A stretch of 64,000 nucleotides of DNA from Diadophis punctatus similis (lineage: Eukaryota; Chordata; Lepidosauria; Squamata; Dipsadidae): NCBI GenBank assembly GCA_023053685.1, contig JALIGW010000328.1, positions 1 through 64,000 on the forward strand, in the 5' to 3' direction. A program made the translations under genes and the position numbers. Under the pieces are notes generated by a model. The model was not told the origin of the DNA, did no database searches, and saw only the letters and a program-made list of their open reading frames with translations. Below, piece by piece: positions 49,885-62,155 of this stretch (position 1 is the first letter of the stretch; each line of letters begins with the position of its first letter).

Positions 49885-52800
49885 TTCCAGCCCGTGGGGA
49901 ACAGGAATATGTGTTTCATTTTCATTTCTGAGGTGTTTGTCAAAAGTCATGTTTTTTGGCTGTATTGAGTCCTAAGGCGAATGCTGTGTTAGACTTTGGG
50001 CTAGCTCTTCAGGGTAGGCTCGGAATCAAAATTCAAGCGAGAATTCGGCTTTCCAGCCCTTGGGGAACAGGAATATGTGTTTCTTTTTCATTTCTGAGGT
50101 GTTTGTCAAAAGTGATGTTTTTGGGCTGAATTGAATCCTAAGGCGAATGCTGTGTTAGACTTTGGGCTAGCTCTTCAGGGTAGGCTCGGAATCGAAAATC
50201 AAGCGAGAATTTGGCTTTCCAGCACGTGGGGAACAGGAATATGTGTTTCTTTTTCATTTCTGAGGTGTTTGTCAAAAGTGATGTTTTTGGGCTGAATTGA
50301 ATCCTAAGACGAATGCTGTGTTAGACCTTGGGCTAGCTCTTCAGGGTAGGCTCGGAATCAAAATTCAAGCGAGAATTCGGCTTTCCAGCCCGTGGGGAAC
50401 AGGAATATGTGTTTCATTTTCATTTCTGAGGTGTTTGTCAAAAGTGATGTTTTTGGACTGAATTGAATCCTAAGGCGAATGCTGTGTTAGACTTTGGGCT
50501 AGCTCTTCAGGGTAGGCTCGGAATCGAAAATAAAGCGAGAATTCAGCTTTCCAGCCTGTGGGGAACAGGAATATGTGTTTCATTTTCATTTCTGAGGTGT
50601 TTGTCAAAAGTGATGTTTTTGGGCTGAATTGAGAAGTAAGGCGAATGCTGTGTTAGACCTTGGGCTAGCTCTTCAGGGTAGGCTCGGAATCAAAATTCAA
50701 GCGAGAATTCGGCTTTCCAGCCTGTGGGGAACAGGAATATGTGTTTCTTTTTCATTTCTGAGGTGTTTGTCAAAAGTGATATTTTTGGGCTGAATTAAAT
50801 CCTAAGGCGAATGCTGTGTTAGACTTTCGGCTAGCTCTTCAGGGTAGGCTCGGAATCGAAAATCAAGCGAGAATTTGGCTTTCCAGCACGTGGGGAACAG
50901 GAATATGTCTTTCTTTTTCATTTCTGAGGTGTTTGTCAAAAGTGATGTTTTTGGGCTGAATTGAATCCTAAGGCGAATTCCGTGTTAGACATTGGGATTT
51001 CTCTTTCGGGAAAGCTCGGAATCAAAAATCAAACGAGAATTCGGCTTTCCAGCCTGTGGGGAACAGGAATATGTGTTTCATTTTCATTTCTGAGGTGTTT
51101 GTCAAAAGTGATGTTTTTGGACAATTGAATCCTAAGGCGAATGCTGTGTTAGACTTTGGGCTAGCTCTTCAGGGTAGGCTCGGAATCGAAAATCAAGCAA
51201 GAATTTGGCTTTCCAGCACGTGGGGAACAGGAATATGTGTTTCTTTTTCATTTCTGAGGTGTTTGTCAAAAGTGATGTTTTTGGACTGAATTGAATCCTA
51301 AGGTGAATGCTGTGTTAGACTTTCGGCTAGCTCTTCAGGGTAGGCTCGGAATCGAAAATCAAGCGAGAATTTGGCTTTCCAGCCCATGGGGAACAGGAAT
51401 ATGTGTTTCATTTTCATTTCTGAGGTGTTTGTCAAAAGTCATGTTTTTTGGCTGTATTGAGTCCTAAGGCGAATGCTGTGTTAGACTTTGGGCTAGCTCT
51501 TCAGGGTAGGCTCGGAATCAAAATTCAAGCGAGAATTCGGCTTTCCAGCACGTGGGGAACAGGAATATGTGTTTCTTTTTCATTTCTGAGGTGTTTGTCA
51601 AAAGTGATGTTTTTGGGCTGAATTGAGAACTAAGGCGAATTCCGTGTTAGACATTGGGCTTTCTCTTCAGGGAAAGCTCGGAATCAAAAATCAAGCGAGA
51701 ATTCGGCTTTCCAGCCTGTGGGGAACAGGAATATGTGTTTCTTTTTCATTTCTGAGGTGTTTGTCAAAAGTGATATTTTTGGGCTGAATTGAATCCTAAG
51801 GCGAATGCTGTGTTAGAATTTCGGCTAGCTCTTCAGGGTAGGCTCGGAATCGAAAATCAAGCGAGAATTTGGCTTTCCAGCACGTGGGGAACAGGAATAT
51901 GTCTTTCTTTTTCATTTCTGAGGTGTTTGTCAAAAGTGATGTTTTTGGGCTGAATTGAATCCTAAGGCGAATTCCGTGTTAGACATTGGGATTTCTCTTT
52001 CGGGAAAGCTCGGAATCAAAAATCAAACGAGAATTCGGCTTTCCAGCCTGTGGGGAACAGGAATATGTGTTTCATTTTCATTTCTGAGGTGTTTGTCAAA
52101 AGTGATGTTTTTGGACAATTGAATCCTAAGGCGAATGCTGTGTTAGACTTTGGGCTAGGTCTTCAGGGTAGGCTCGGAATCGAAAATCAAGCAAGAATTT
52201 GGCTTTCCAGCACGTGGGGAACAGGAATATGTGTTTCTTTTTCATTTCTGAGGTGTTTGTCAAAAGTCATGTTTTTTGGCTGTATTGAGTCCTAAGGCGA
52301 ATGCTGTGTTAGACTTTGGGCTAGCTCTTCAGGGTAGGCTCGGAATCAAAATTCAAGCGAGAATTCGGCTTTCCAGCACGTGGGGAACAGGAATATGTGT
52401 TTCTTTTTCATTTCTGAGGTGTTTGTCAAAAGTGATGTTTTTGGGCTGAATTGAGAACTAAGGCGAATTCCGTGTTAGACATTGGGCTTTCTCTTCAGGG
52501 AAAGCTCGGAATCAAAAATCAAGCGAGAATTCGGCTTTCCAGCCTGTGGGGAACAGGAATATGTGTTTCATTTTCATTTCTGAGGTGTTTGTCAAAAGTC
52601 ATGTTTTTTGGCTGTATTGAGTCCTAAGGCGAATGCTGTGTTAGACTTTGGGCTAGCTCTTCAGGGTAGGCTCGGAATCGAAAATCAAGCGAGAATTCGG
52701 CTTTCCAGCCTGTGGGGAACAGGAATATGTATTTCATTTTAATTTCTGAGGTGTTTGTCAAAAGTCATGTTTTTTGGCTGTATTGAGTCCTAAGGCGAAT

Positions 52801-54194
52801 GCTGTGTTAAACTTTGGGCTAGCTCTTCAGGGAAAGGTCGGAATCAAAAATCAAGCGAGAATTCGGCTTTCCAGCCTGTGGGGAACAGGAATATGTGTTT
52901 CTTTTTCATTTCTGAGGTGTTTGTCAAAAGTGATGTTTTTGGGCTGAATTGAGAACTAAGGCGAATTCCGTGTTAGACATTGGGCTTTCTCTTCAGGGAA
53001 AGCTCGGAATCAAAAATCAAGCGAGAATTCGGCTTTCCAGCCTGTGGGGAACAGGAATATGTGTTTCATTTTCATTTCTGAGGTGTTTGTCAAAAGTCAT
53101 GTTTTTTGGCTGTATTGAGTCCTAAGGCGAATGCTGTGTTAGACTTTGGGCTAGCTCTTCAGGGTAGGCTCGGAATCAAAATTCAAGCGAGAATTTGGCT
53201 TTCCAGCATGTGGGGAACAGGAATATGTGTTTCTTTTTCATTTCTGAGGTGTTTGTCAAAAGTCATGTTTTTGGACTGAATTGAATCCTAAGGCGAATGC
53301 TGTGTTAGACTTTCGGCTAGCTCTTCATGGTAGGCTCGGAATCGAAAATCAAGCGAGAATTTGGCTTTCCAGTCCGTGGGGAACAGGAATATGTGTTTCA
53401 TTTTCATTTCTGAGGTGTTTGTCAAAAGTCATGTTTTTTGGCTGTATTGAGTCCTAAGGCGAATGCTGTGTTAGACTTTGGGCTAGCTCTTCAGGGTAGG
53501 CTCGGAATCAAAATTCAAGCGAGAATTCGGCTTTCCAGCCCGTGGGGAACAGGAATATGTGTTTCTTTTTCATTTCTGAGGTGTTTGTCAAAAGTGATGT
53601 TTTTGGGCTGAATTGAATCCTAAGGCGAATGCTGTGTTAGACTTTGGGCTAGCTCTTCAGGGTAGGCTCGGAATCGAAAATCAAGCGAGAATTTGGCTTT
53701 CCAGCCCGTGGGGAACAGGAATATGTGTTTCTTTTTCATTTCTGAGGTGTTTGTCAAAAGTGATATTTTTGGGCTGAATTGAATCCTAAGGCGAATGCTG
53801 TGTTAGACTTTCGGCTAGCTCTTCAGGGTAGGCTCGGAATCGAAAATCAAGCGAGAATTTGGCTTTCCAGCACGTGGGGAACAGGAATATGTCTTTCTTT
53901 TTCATTTCTGAGGTGTTTGTCAAAAGTGATGTTTTTGGGCTGAATTGAATCCTAAGGCGAATTCCGTGTTAGACATTGGGATTTCTCTTTCGGGAAAGCT
54001 CGGAATCAAAAATCAAACGAGAATTCGGCTTTCCAGCCTGTGGGGAACAGGAATATGTGTTTCATTTTCATTTCTGAGGTGTTTGTCAAAAGTGATGTTT
54101 TTGGACAATTGAATCCTAAGGCGAATGCTGTGTTAGACTTTCGGCTAGCTCTTCAGGGTAGGCTCGGAATCGAAAATCAAGCGAGAATTTGGCT
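49885..54194. repeat. Super-repeat C, copy 2 (4310 bp)
   Basis: It follows copy 1 with one-monomer shifts. Private changes include GAATTAAATCC near 50795, GGGCTAGGTC near 52155, CATTTTAATTTC near 52736 and CCAGTCCGTGG at 53367. The second 164-bp monomer (54031) is a fusion of a GGACAATTG front with a TTTCGGC/AAGCGAG back; its counterpart at 58509-58838 is two monomers. Confidence 0.8.
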
Positions 54195-56848
54195 TTCCAG
54201 CCCATGGGGAACAGGAATATGTGTTTCATTTTCATTTCTGAGGTGTTTGTCAAAAGTCATGTTTTTTGGCTGTATTGAGTCCTAAGGCGAATGCTGTGTT
54301 AGACTTTGGGCTAGCTCTTCAGGGTAGGCTCGGAATCAAAATTCAAGCGAGAATTCGGCTTTCCAGCACGTGGGGAACAGGAATATGTGTTTCTTTTTCA
54401 TTTCTGAGGTGTTTGTCAAAAGTGATGTTTTTGGGCTGAATTGAGAACTAAGGCGAATTCCGTGTTAGACATTGGGCTTTCTCTTCAGGGAAAGCTCGGA
54501 ATCAAAAATCAAGCGAGAATTCGGCTTTCCAGCCTGTGGGGAACAGGAATATGTGTTTCTTTTTCATTTCTGAGGTGTTTGTCAAAAGTGATATTTTTGG
54601 GCTGAATTGAATCCTAAGGCGAATGCTGTGTTAGAATTTCGGCTAGCTCTTCAGGGTAGGCTCGGAATCGAAAATCAAGCGAGAATTTGGCTTTCCAGCA
54701 CGTGGGGAACAGGAATATGTCTTTCTTTTTCATTTCTGAGGTGTTTGTCAAAAGTGATGTTTTTGGGCTGAATTGAATCCTAAGGCGAATTCCGTGTTAG
54801 ACATTGGGATTTCTCTTTCGGGAAAGCTCGGAATCAAAAATCAAACGAGAATTCGGCTTTCCAGCCTGTGGGGAACAGGAATATGTGTTTCATTTTCATT
54901 TCTGAGGTGTTTGTCAAAAGTGATGTTTTTGGACAATTGAATCCTAAGGCGAATGCTTTGTTAGACTTTGGGCTAGCTCTTCAGGGTAGGCTCGGAATCG
55001 AAAATCAAGCAAGAATTTGGCTTTCCAGCACGTGGGGAACAGGAATATGTGTTTCTTTTTCATTTCTGAGGTGTTTGTCAAAAGTGATGTTTTTGGACTG
55101 AATTGAATCCTAAGGTGAATGCTGTGTTAGACTTTCGGCTAGCTCTTCAGGGTAGGCTCGGAATCGAAATTCAAGCGAGAATTTGGCTTTCCAGCCCATG
55201 GGGAACAGGAATATGTGTTTCATTTTCATTTCTGAGGTGTTTGTCAAAAGTCATGTTTTTTGGCTGTATTGAGTCCTAAGGCGAATGCTGTGTTAGACTT
55301 TGGGCTAGCTCTTCAGGGTAGGCTCGGAATCAAAATTCAAGCGAGAATTCGGCTTTCCAGCACGTGGGGAACAGGAATATGTGTTTCTTTTTCATTTCTG
55401 AGGTGTTTGTCAAAAGTGATGTTTTTGGGCTGAATTGAGAACTAAGGCGAATTCCGTGTTAGACATTGGGCTTTCTCTTCAGGGAAAGCTCGGAATCAAA
55501 AATCAAGCGAGAATTCGGCTTTCCAGCCTGTGGGGAACAGGAATATGTGTTTCATTTTCATTTCTGAGGTGTTTGTCAAAAGTCATGTTTTTTGGCTGTA
55601 TTGAGTCCTAAGGCGAATGCTGTGTTAGACTTTGGGCTAGCTCTTCAGGGTAGGCTCGGAATCGAAAATCAAGCGAGAATTCGGCTTTCCAGCCTGTGGG
55701 GAACAGGAATATGTGTTTCATTTTCATTTCTGAGGTGTTTGTCAAAAGTCATGTTTTTTGGCTGTATTGAGTCCTAAGGCGAATGCTGTGTTAGACTTTG
55801 GGCTAGCTCTTCAGGGAAAGGTCGGAATCAAAAATCAAGCGAGAATTCGGCTTTCCAGCCTGTGGGGAACAGGAATATGTGTTTCTTTTTCATTTCTGAG
55901 GTGTTTGTCAAAAGTGATGATTTTGGGCTGAATTGAGAACTAAGGCGAATTCCGTGTTAGACATTGGGCTTTCTCTTCAGGGAAAGCTCGGAATCAAAAA
56001 TCAAGCGAGAATTCGGCTTTCCAGCCTGTGGGGAACAGGAATATGTGTTTCATTTTCATTTCTGAGGTGTTTGTCAAAAGTCATGTTTTTTGGCTGTATT
56101 GAGTCCTAAGGCGAATGCTGTGTTAGACTTTGGGCTAGCTCTTCAGGGTAGGCTCGGAATCAAAATTCAAGCGAGAATTTGGCTTTCCAGCATGTGGGGA
56201 ACAGGAATATGTGTTTCTTTTTCATTTCTGAGGTGTTTGTCAAAAGTCATGTTTTTGGACTGAATTGAATCCTAAGGCGAATGCTGTGTTAGACTTTCGG
56301 CTAGCTCTTCATGGTAGGCTCGGAATCGAAAATCAAGCGAGAATTTGGCTTTCCAGCCCGTGGGGAACAGGAATATGTGTTTCATTTTCATTTCTGAGGT
56401 GTTTGTCAAAAGTCATGTTTTTTGGCTGTATTGAGTCCTAAGGCGAATGCTGTGTTAGACTTTGGGCTAGCTCTTCAGGGTAGGCTCGGAATCAAAATTC
56501 AAGCGAGAATTCGGCTTTCCAGCCCGTGGGGAACAGGAATATGTGTTTCTTTTTCATTTCTGAGGTGTTTGTCAAAAGTGATGTTTTTGGGCTGAATTGA
56601 ATCCTAAGGCGAATGCTGTGTTAGACTTTGGGCTAGCTCTTCAGGGTAGGCTCGGAATCGAAAATCAAGCGAGAATTTGGCTTTCCAGCACGTGGGGAAC
56701 AGGAATATGTGTTTCATTTTCATTTCTGAGGTGTTTGTCAAAAGTCATGTTTTTTGGCTGTATTGAGTCCTAAGGCGAATGCTGTGTTAGACTTTGGGCT
56801 AGCTCTTCAGGGTAGGCTCGGAATCGAAAATCAAGCGAGAATTCGGCT
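52371..56848. repeat. Super-repeat D, copy 1 (4478 bp, 27 monomers)
   Basis: It matches 56849-61325 first at an offset of 4478 (52371 with 56849, 52703 with 57181, 53865 with 58343), then at 4644 from 54195 on (54859 with 59503, sharing GAATGCTTTG; 55521 with 60165). The 166-bp step reflects the fused monomer at 54031. The block overlaps super-repeat C, so periods are layered. Private change: GTGATGATTTTGGG near 55917. Confidence 0.82.
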
Positions 56849-59800
56849 TTCCAGCCTGTGGGGAACAGGAATATGTGTTTCTTTTTCATTTCTGAGGTGT
56901 TTGTCAAAAGTGATGTTTTTGGGCTGAATTGAGAACTAAGGCGAATTCCGTGTTAGACATTGGGCTTTCTCTTCAGGGAAAGCTCGGAATCAAAAATCAA
57001 GCGAGAATTCGGCTTTCCAGCCTGTGGGGAACAGGAATATGTGTTTCATTTTCATTTCTGAGGTGTTTGTCAAAAGTCATGTTTTTTGGCTGTATTGAGT
57101 CCTAAGGCGAATGCTGTGTTAGACTTTGGGCTAGCTCTTCAGGGTAGGCTCGGAATCGAAAATCAAGCGAGAATTCGGCTTTCCAGCCTGTGGGGAACAG
57201 GAATATGTGTTTCATTTTCATTTCTGAGGTGTTTGTCAAAAGTCATGTTTTTTGGCTGTATTGAGTCCTAAGGCGAATGCTGTGTTAGACTTTGGGCTAG
57301 CTCTTCAGGGAAAGGTCGGAATCAAAAATCAAGCGAGAATTCGGCTTTCCAGCCTGTGGGGAACAGGAATATGTGTTTCTTTTTCATTTCTGAGGTGTTT
57401 GTCAAAAGTGATGTTTTTGGGCTGAATTGAGAACTAAGGCGAATTCCGTGTTAGACATTGGGCTTTCTCTTCAGGGAAAGCTCGGAATCAAAAATCAAGC
57501 GAGAATTCGGCTTTCCAGCCTGTGGGGAACAGGAATATGTGTTTCATTTTCATTTCTGAGGTGTTTGTCAAAAGTCATGTTTTTTGGCTGTATTGAGTCC
57601 TAAGGCGAATGCTGTGTTAGACTTTGGGCTAGCTCTTCAGGGTAGGCTCGGAATCAAAATTCAAGCGAGAATTTGGCTTTCCAGCATGTGGGGAACAGGA
57701 ATATGTGTTTCTTTTTCATTTCTGAGGTGTTTGTCAAAAGTCATGTTTTTGGACTGAATTGAATCCTAAGGCGAATGCTGTGTTAGACTTTCGGCTAGCT
57801 CTTCATGGTAGGCTCGGAATCGAAAATCAAGCGAGAATTTGGCTTTCCAGCCCGTGGGGAACAGGAATATGTGTTTCATTTTCATTTCTGAGGTGTTTGT
57901 CAAAAGTCATGTTTTTTGGCTGTATTGAGTCCTAAGGCGAATGCTGTGTTAGACTTTGGGCTAGCTCTTCAGGGTAGGCTCGGAATCAAAATTCAAGCGA
58001 GAATTCGGCTTTCCAGCCCGTGGGGAACAGGAATGTGTGTTTCTTTTTCATTTCTGAGGTGTTTGTCAAAAGTGATGTTTTTGGGCTGAATTGAATCCTA
58101 AGGCGAATGCTGTGTTAGACTTTGGGCTAGCTCTTCAGGGTAGGCTCGGAATCGAAAATCAAGCGAGAATTTGGCTTTCCAGCCCGTGGGGAACAGGAAT
58201 ATGTGTTTCTTTTTCATTTCTGAGGTGTTTGTCAAAAGTGATATTTTTGGGCTGAATTGAATCCTAAGGCGAATGCTGTGTTAGACTTTCGGCTAGCTCT
58301 TCAGGGTAGGCTCGGAATCGAAAATCAAGCGAGAATTTGGCTTTCCAGCACGTGGGGAACAGGAATATGTCTTTCTTTTTCATTTCTGAGGTGTTTGTCA
58401 AAAGTGATGTTTTTGGGCTGAATTGAATCCTAAGGCGAATTCCGTGTTAGACATTGGGATTTCTCTTTCGGGAAAGCTCGGAATCAAAAATCAAACGAGA
58501 ATTCGGCTTTCCAGCCTGTGGGGAACAGGAATATGTGTTTCATTTTCATTTCTGAGGTGTTTGTCAAAAGTGATGTTTTTGGACAATTGAATCCTAAGGC
58601 GAATGCTGTGTTAGACTTTGGGCTAGCTCTTCAGGGTAGGCTCGGAATCGAAAATCAAGCAAGAATTTGGCTTTCCAGCACGTGGGGAACAGGAATATGT
58701 GTTTCTTTTTCATTTCTGAGGTGTTTGTCAAAAGTGATGTTTTTGGACTGAATTGAATCCTAAGGTGAATGCTGTGTTAGACTTTCGGCTAGCTCTTCAT
58801 GGTAGGCTCGGAATCGAAAATCAAGCGAGAATTTGGCTTTCCAGCCCATGGGGAACAGGAATATGTGTTTCATTTTCATTTCTGAGGTGTTTGTCAAAAG
58901 TCATGTTTTTTGGCTGTATTGAGTCCTAAGGCGAATGCTGTGTTAGACTTTGGGCTAGCTCTTCAGGGTAGGCTCGGAATCAAAATTCAAGCGAGAATTC
59001 GGCTTTCCAGCACGTGGGGAACAGGAATATGTGTTTCTTTTTCATTTCTGAGGTGTTTGTCAAAAGTGATGTTTTTGGGCTGAATTGAGAACTAAGGCGA
59101 ATTCCGTGTTAGACATTGGGCTTTCTCTTCAGGGAAAGCTCGGAATCAAAAATCAAGCGAGAATTCGGCTTTCCAGCCTGTGGGGAACAGGAATATGTGT
59201 TTCTTTTTCATTTCTGAGGTGTTTGTCAAAAGTGATATTTTTGGGCTGAATTGAATCCTAAGGCGAATGCTGTGTTAGAATTTCGGCTAGCTCTTCAGGG
59301 TAGGCTCGGAATCGAAAATCAAGCGAGAATTTGGCTTTCCAGCACGTGGGGAACAGGAATATGTCTTTCTTTTTCATTTCTGAGGTGTTTGTCAAAAGTG
59401 ATGTTTTTGGGCTGAATTGAATCCTAAGGCGAATTCCGTGTTAGACATTGGGATTTCTCTTTCGGGAAAGCTCGGAATCAAAAATCAAACGAGAATTCGG
59501 CTTTCCAGCCTGTGGGGAACAGGAATATGTGTTTCATTTTCATTTCTGAGGTGTTTGTCAAAAGTGATGTTTTTGGACAATTGAATCCTAAGGCGAATGC
59601 TTTGTTAGACTTTGGGCTAGCTCTTCAGGGTAGGCTCGGAATCGAAAATCAAGCAAGAATTTGGCTTTCCAGCACGTGGGGAACAGGAATATGTGTTTCT
59701 TTTTCATTTCTGAGGTGTTTGTCAAAAGTGATGTTTTTGGACTGAATTGAATCCTAAGGTGAATGCTGTGTTAGACTTTCGGCTAGCTCTTCAGGGTAGG

Positions 59801-61325
59801 CTCGGAATCGAAAATCAAGCGAGAATTTGGCTTTCCAGCCCATGGGGAACAGGAATATGTGTTTCATTTTCATTTCTGAGGTGTTTGTCAAAAGTCATGT
59901 TTTTTGGCTGTATTGAGTCCTAAGGCGAATGCTGTGTTAGACTTTGGGCTAGCTCTTCAGGGTAGGCTCGGAATCAAAATTCAAGCGAGAATTCGGCTTT
60001 CCAGCACGTGGGGAACAGGAATATGTGTTTCTTTTTCATTTCTGAGGTGTTTGTCAAAAGTGATGTTTTTGGGCTGAATTGAGAACTAAGGCGAATTCCG
60101 TGTTAGACATTGGGCTTTCTCTTCAGGGAAAGCTCGGAATCAAAAATCAAGCGAGAATTCGGCTTTCCAGCCTGTGGGGAACAGGAATATGTGTTTCATT
60201 TTCATTTCTGAGGTGTTTGTCAAAAGTCATGTTTTTTGGCTGTATTGAGTCCTAAGGCGAATGCTGTGTTAGACTTTGGGCTAGCTCTTCAGGGTAGGCT
60301 CGGAATCGAAAATCAAGCGAGAATTCGGCTTTCCAGCCTGTGGGGAACAGGAATATGTGTTTCATTTTCATTTCTGAGGTGTTTGTCAAAAGTCATGTTT
60401 TTTGGCTGTATTGAGTCCTAAGGCGAATGCTGTGTTAGACTTTGGGCTAGCTCTTCAGGGAAAGGTCGGAATCAAAAATCAAGCGAGAATTCGGCTTTCC
60501 AGCCTGTGGGGAACAGGAATATGTGTTTCTTTTTCATTTCTGAGGTGTTTGTCAAAAGTGATGTTTTTGGGCTGAATTGAGAACTAAGGCGAATTCCGTG
60601 TTAGACATTGGGCTTTCTCTTCAGGGAAAGCTCGGAATCAAAAATCAAGCGAGAATTCGGCTTTCCAGCCTGTGGGGAACAGGAATATGTGTTTCATTTT
60701 CATTTCTGAGGTGTTTGTCAAAAGTCATGTTTTTGGCTGTATTGAGTCCTAAGGCGAATGCTGTGTTAGACTTTGGGCTAGCTCTTCAGGGTAGGCTCGG
60801 AATCAAAATTCAAGCGAGAATTTGGCTTTCCAGCATGTGGGGAACAGGAATATGTGTTTCTTTTTCATTTCTGAGGTGTTTGTCAAAAGTCATGTTTTTG
60901 GACTGAATTGAATCCTAAGGCGAATGCTGTGTTAGACTTTCGGCTAGCTCTTCATGGTAGGCTCGGAATCGAAAATCAAGCGAGAATTTGGCTTTCCAGC
61001 CCGTGGGGAACAGGAATATGTGTTTCATTTTCATTTCTGAGGTGTTTGTCAAAAGTCATGTTTTTTGGCTGTATTGAGTCCTAAGGCGAATGCTGTGTTA
61101 GACTTTGGGCTAGCTCTTCAGGGTAGGCTCGGAATCAAAATTCAAGCGAGAATTCGGCTTTCCAGCCCGTGGGGAACAGGAATATGTGTTTCTTTTTCAT
61201 TTCTGAGGTGTTTGTCAAAAGTGATGTTTTTGGGCTGAATTGAATCCTAAGGCGAATGCTGTGTTAGACTTTGGGCTAGCTCTTCAGGGTAGGCTCGGAA
61301 TCGAAAATCAAGCGAGAATTTGGCT
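56849..61325. repeat. Super-repeat D, copy 2 (4477 bp)
   Basis: This is the counterpart of 52371-56848. It has the complete two-monomer arrangement at 58509-58838, private AGGAATGTGTGTTTC near 58030 and a one-base shorter T run (five Ts after GTCATG) near 60727, which makes the monomer at 60663 165 bp and opens a spurious reading frame of about 109 codons at 60577-60906. Confidence 0.82.
60663..61325. repeat. 4-monomer duplication, copy 1 (663 bp)
   Basis: Monomers 60663, 60828, 60994 and 61160 match 61492, 61658, 61824 and 61990 in order. The two sets are separated by the single hybrid monomer 61326-61491. Confidence 0.82.
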
Positions 61326-61491
61326 TTCCAGCACGTGGGGAACAGGAATATGTGTTTCTTTTTCATTTCTGAGGTGTTTGTCAAAAGTGATGTTTTTGGA
61401 CTGAATTGAGAACTAAGGCGAATTCCGTGTTAGACATTGGGCTTTCTCTTCAGGGAAAGCTCGGAATCAAAAATCAAGCGAGAATTCGGCT
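61326..61491. repeat. Chimeric monomer GGACTG/GAGAAC
   Basis: The front is the GGACTG family and the back is the m8 family (GAGAACTAAGGCGAATTCCG, then CTTTCTCTTCAGGG). Elsewhere GGACTG is followed by AATTGAATCC and GAGAAC is preceded by GGGCTG, so this is a unique recombinant. It sits exactly between two copies of a 4-monomer set, where an exchange junction is expected. Confidence 0.85.
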
Positions 61492-62155
61492 TTCCAGCCT
61501 GTGGGGAACAGGAATATGTGTTTCATTTTCATTTCTGAGGTGTTTGTCAAAAGTCATGTTTTTTGGCTGTATTGAGTCCTAAGGCGAATGCTGTGTTAGA
61601 CTTTGGGCTAGCTCTTCAGGGTAGGCTCGGAATCAAAATTCAAGCGAGAATTTGGCTTTCCAGCATGTGGGGAACAGGAATATGTGTTTCTTTTTCATTT
61701 CTGAGGTGTTTGTCAAAAGTCATGTTTTTGGACTGAATTGAATCCTAAGGCGAATGCTGTGTTAGACTTTCGGCTAGCTCTTCATGGTAGGCTCGGAATC
61801 GAAAATCAAGCGAGAATTTGGCTTTCCAGCCCGTGGGGAACAGGAATATGTGTTTCATTTTCATTTCTGAGGTGTTTGTCAAAAGTCATGTTTTTTGGCT
61901 GTATTGAGTCCTAAGGCGAATGCTGTGTTAGACTTTGGGCTAGCTCTTCAGGGTAGGCTCGGAATCAAAATTCAAGCGAGAATTCGGCTTTCCAGCCCGT
62001 GGGGAACAGGAATATGTGTTTCTTTTTCATTTCTGAGGTGTTTGTCAAAAGTGATGTTTTTGGGCTGAATTGAATCCTAAGGCGAATGCTGTGTTAGACT
62101 TTGGGCTAGCTCTTCAGGGTAGGCTCGGAATCGAAAATCAAGCAAGAATTTGGCT
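61492..62155. repeat. 4-monomer duplication, copy 2 (664 bp)
   Basis: It repeats 60663-61325 without the lost T. The same four-type series (GTCATG; CATGG/TTTCGGC; GTCATG; GGGCTG) also occurs at 57513-58176 and at several other places, so it is a commonly re-used cassette. Confidence 0.82.
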
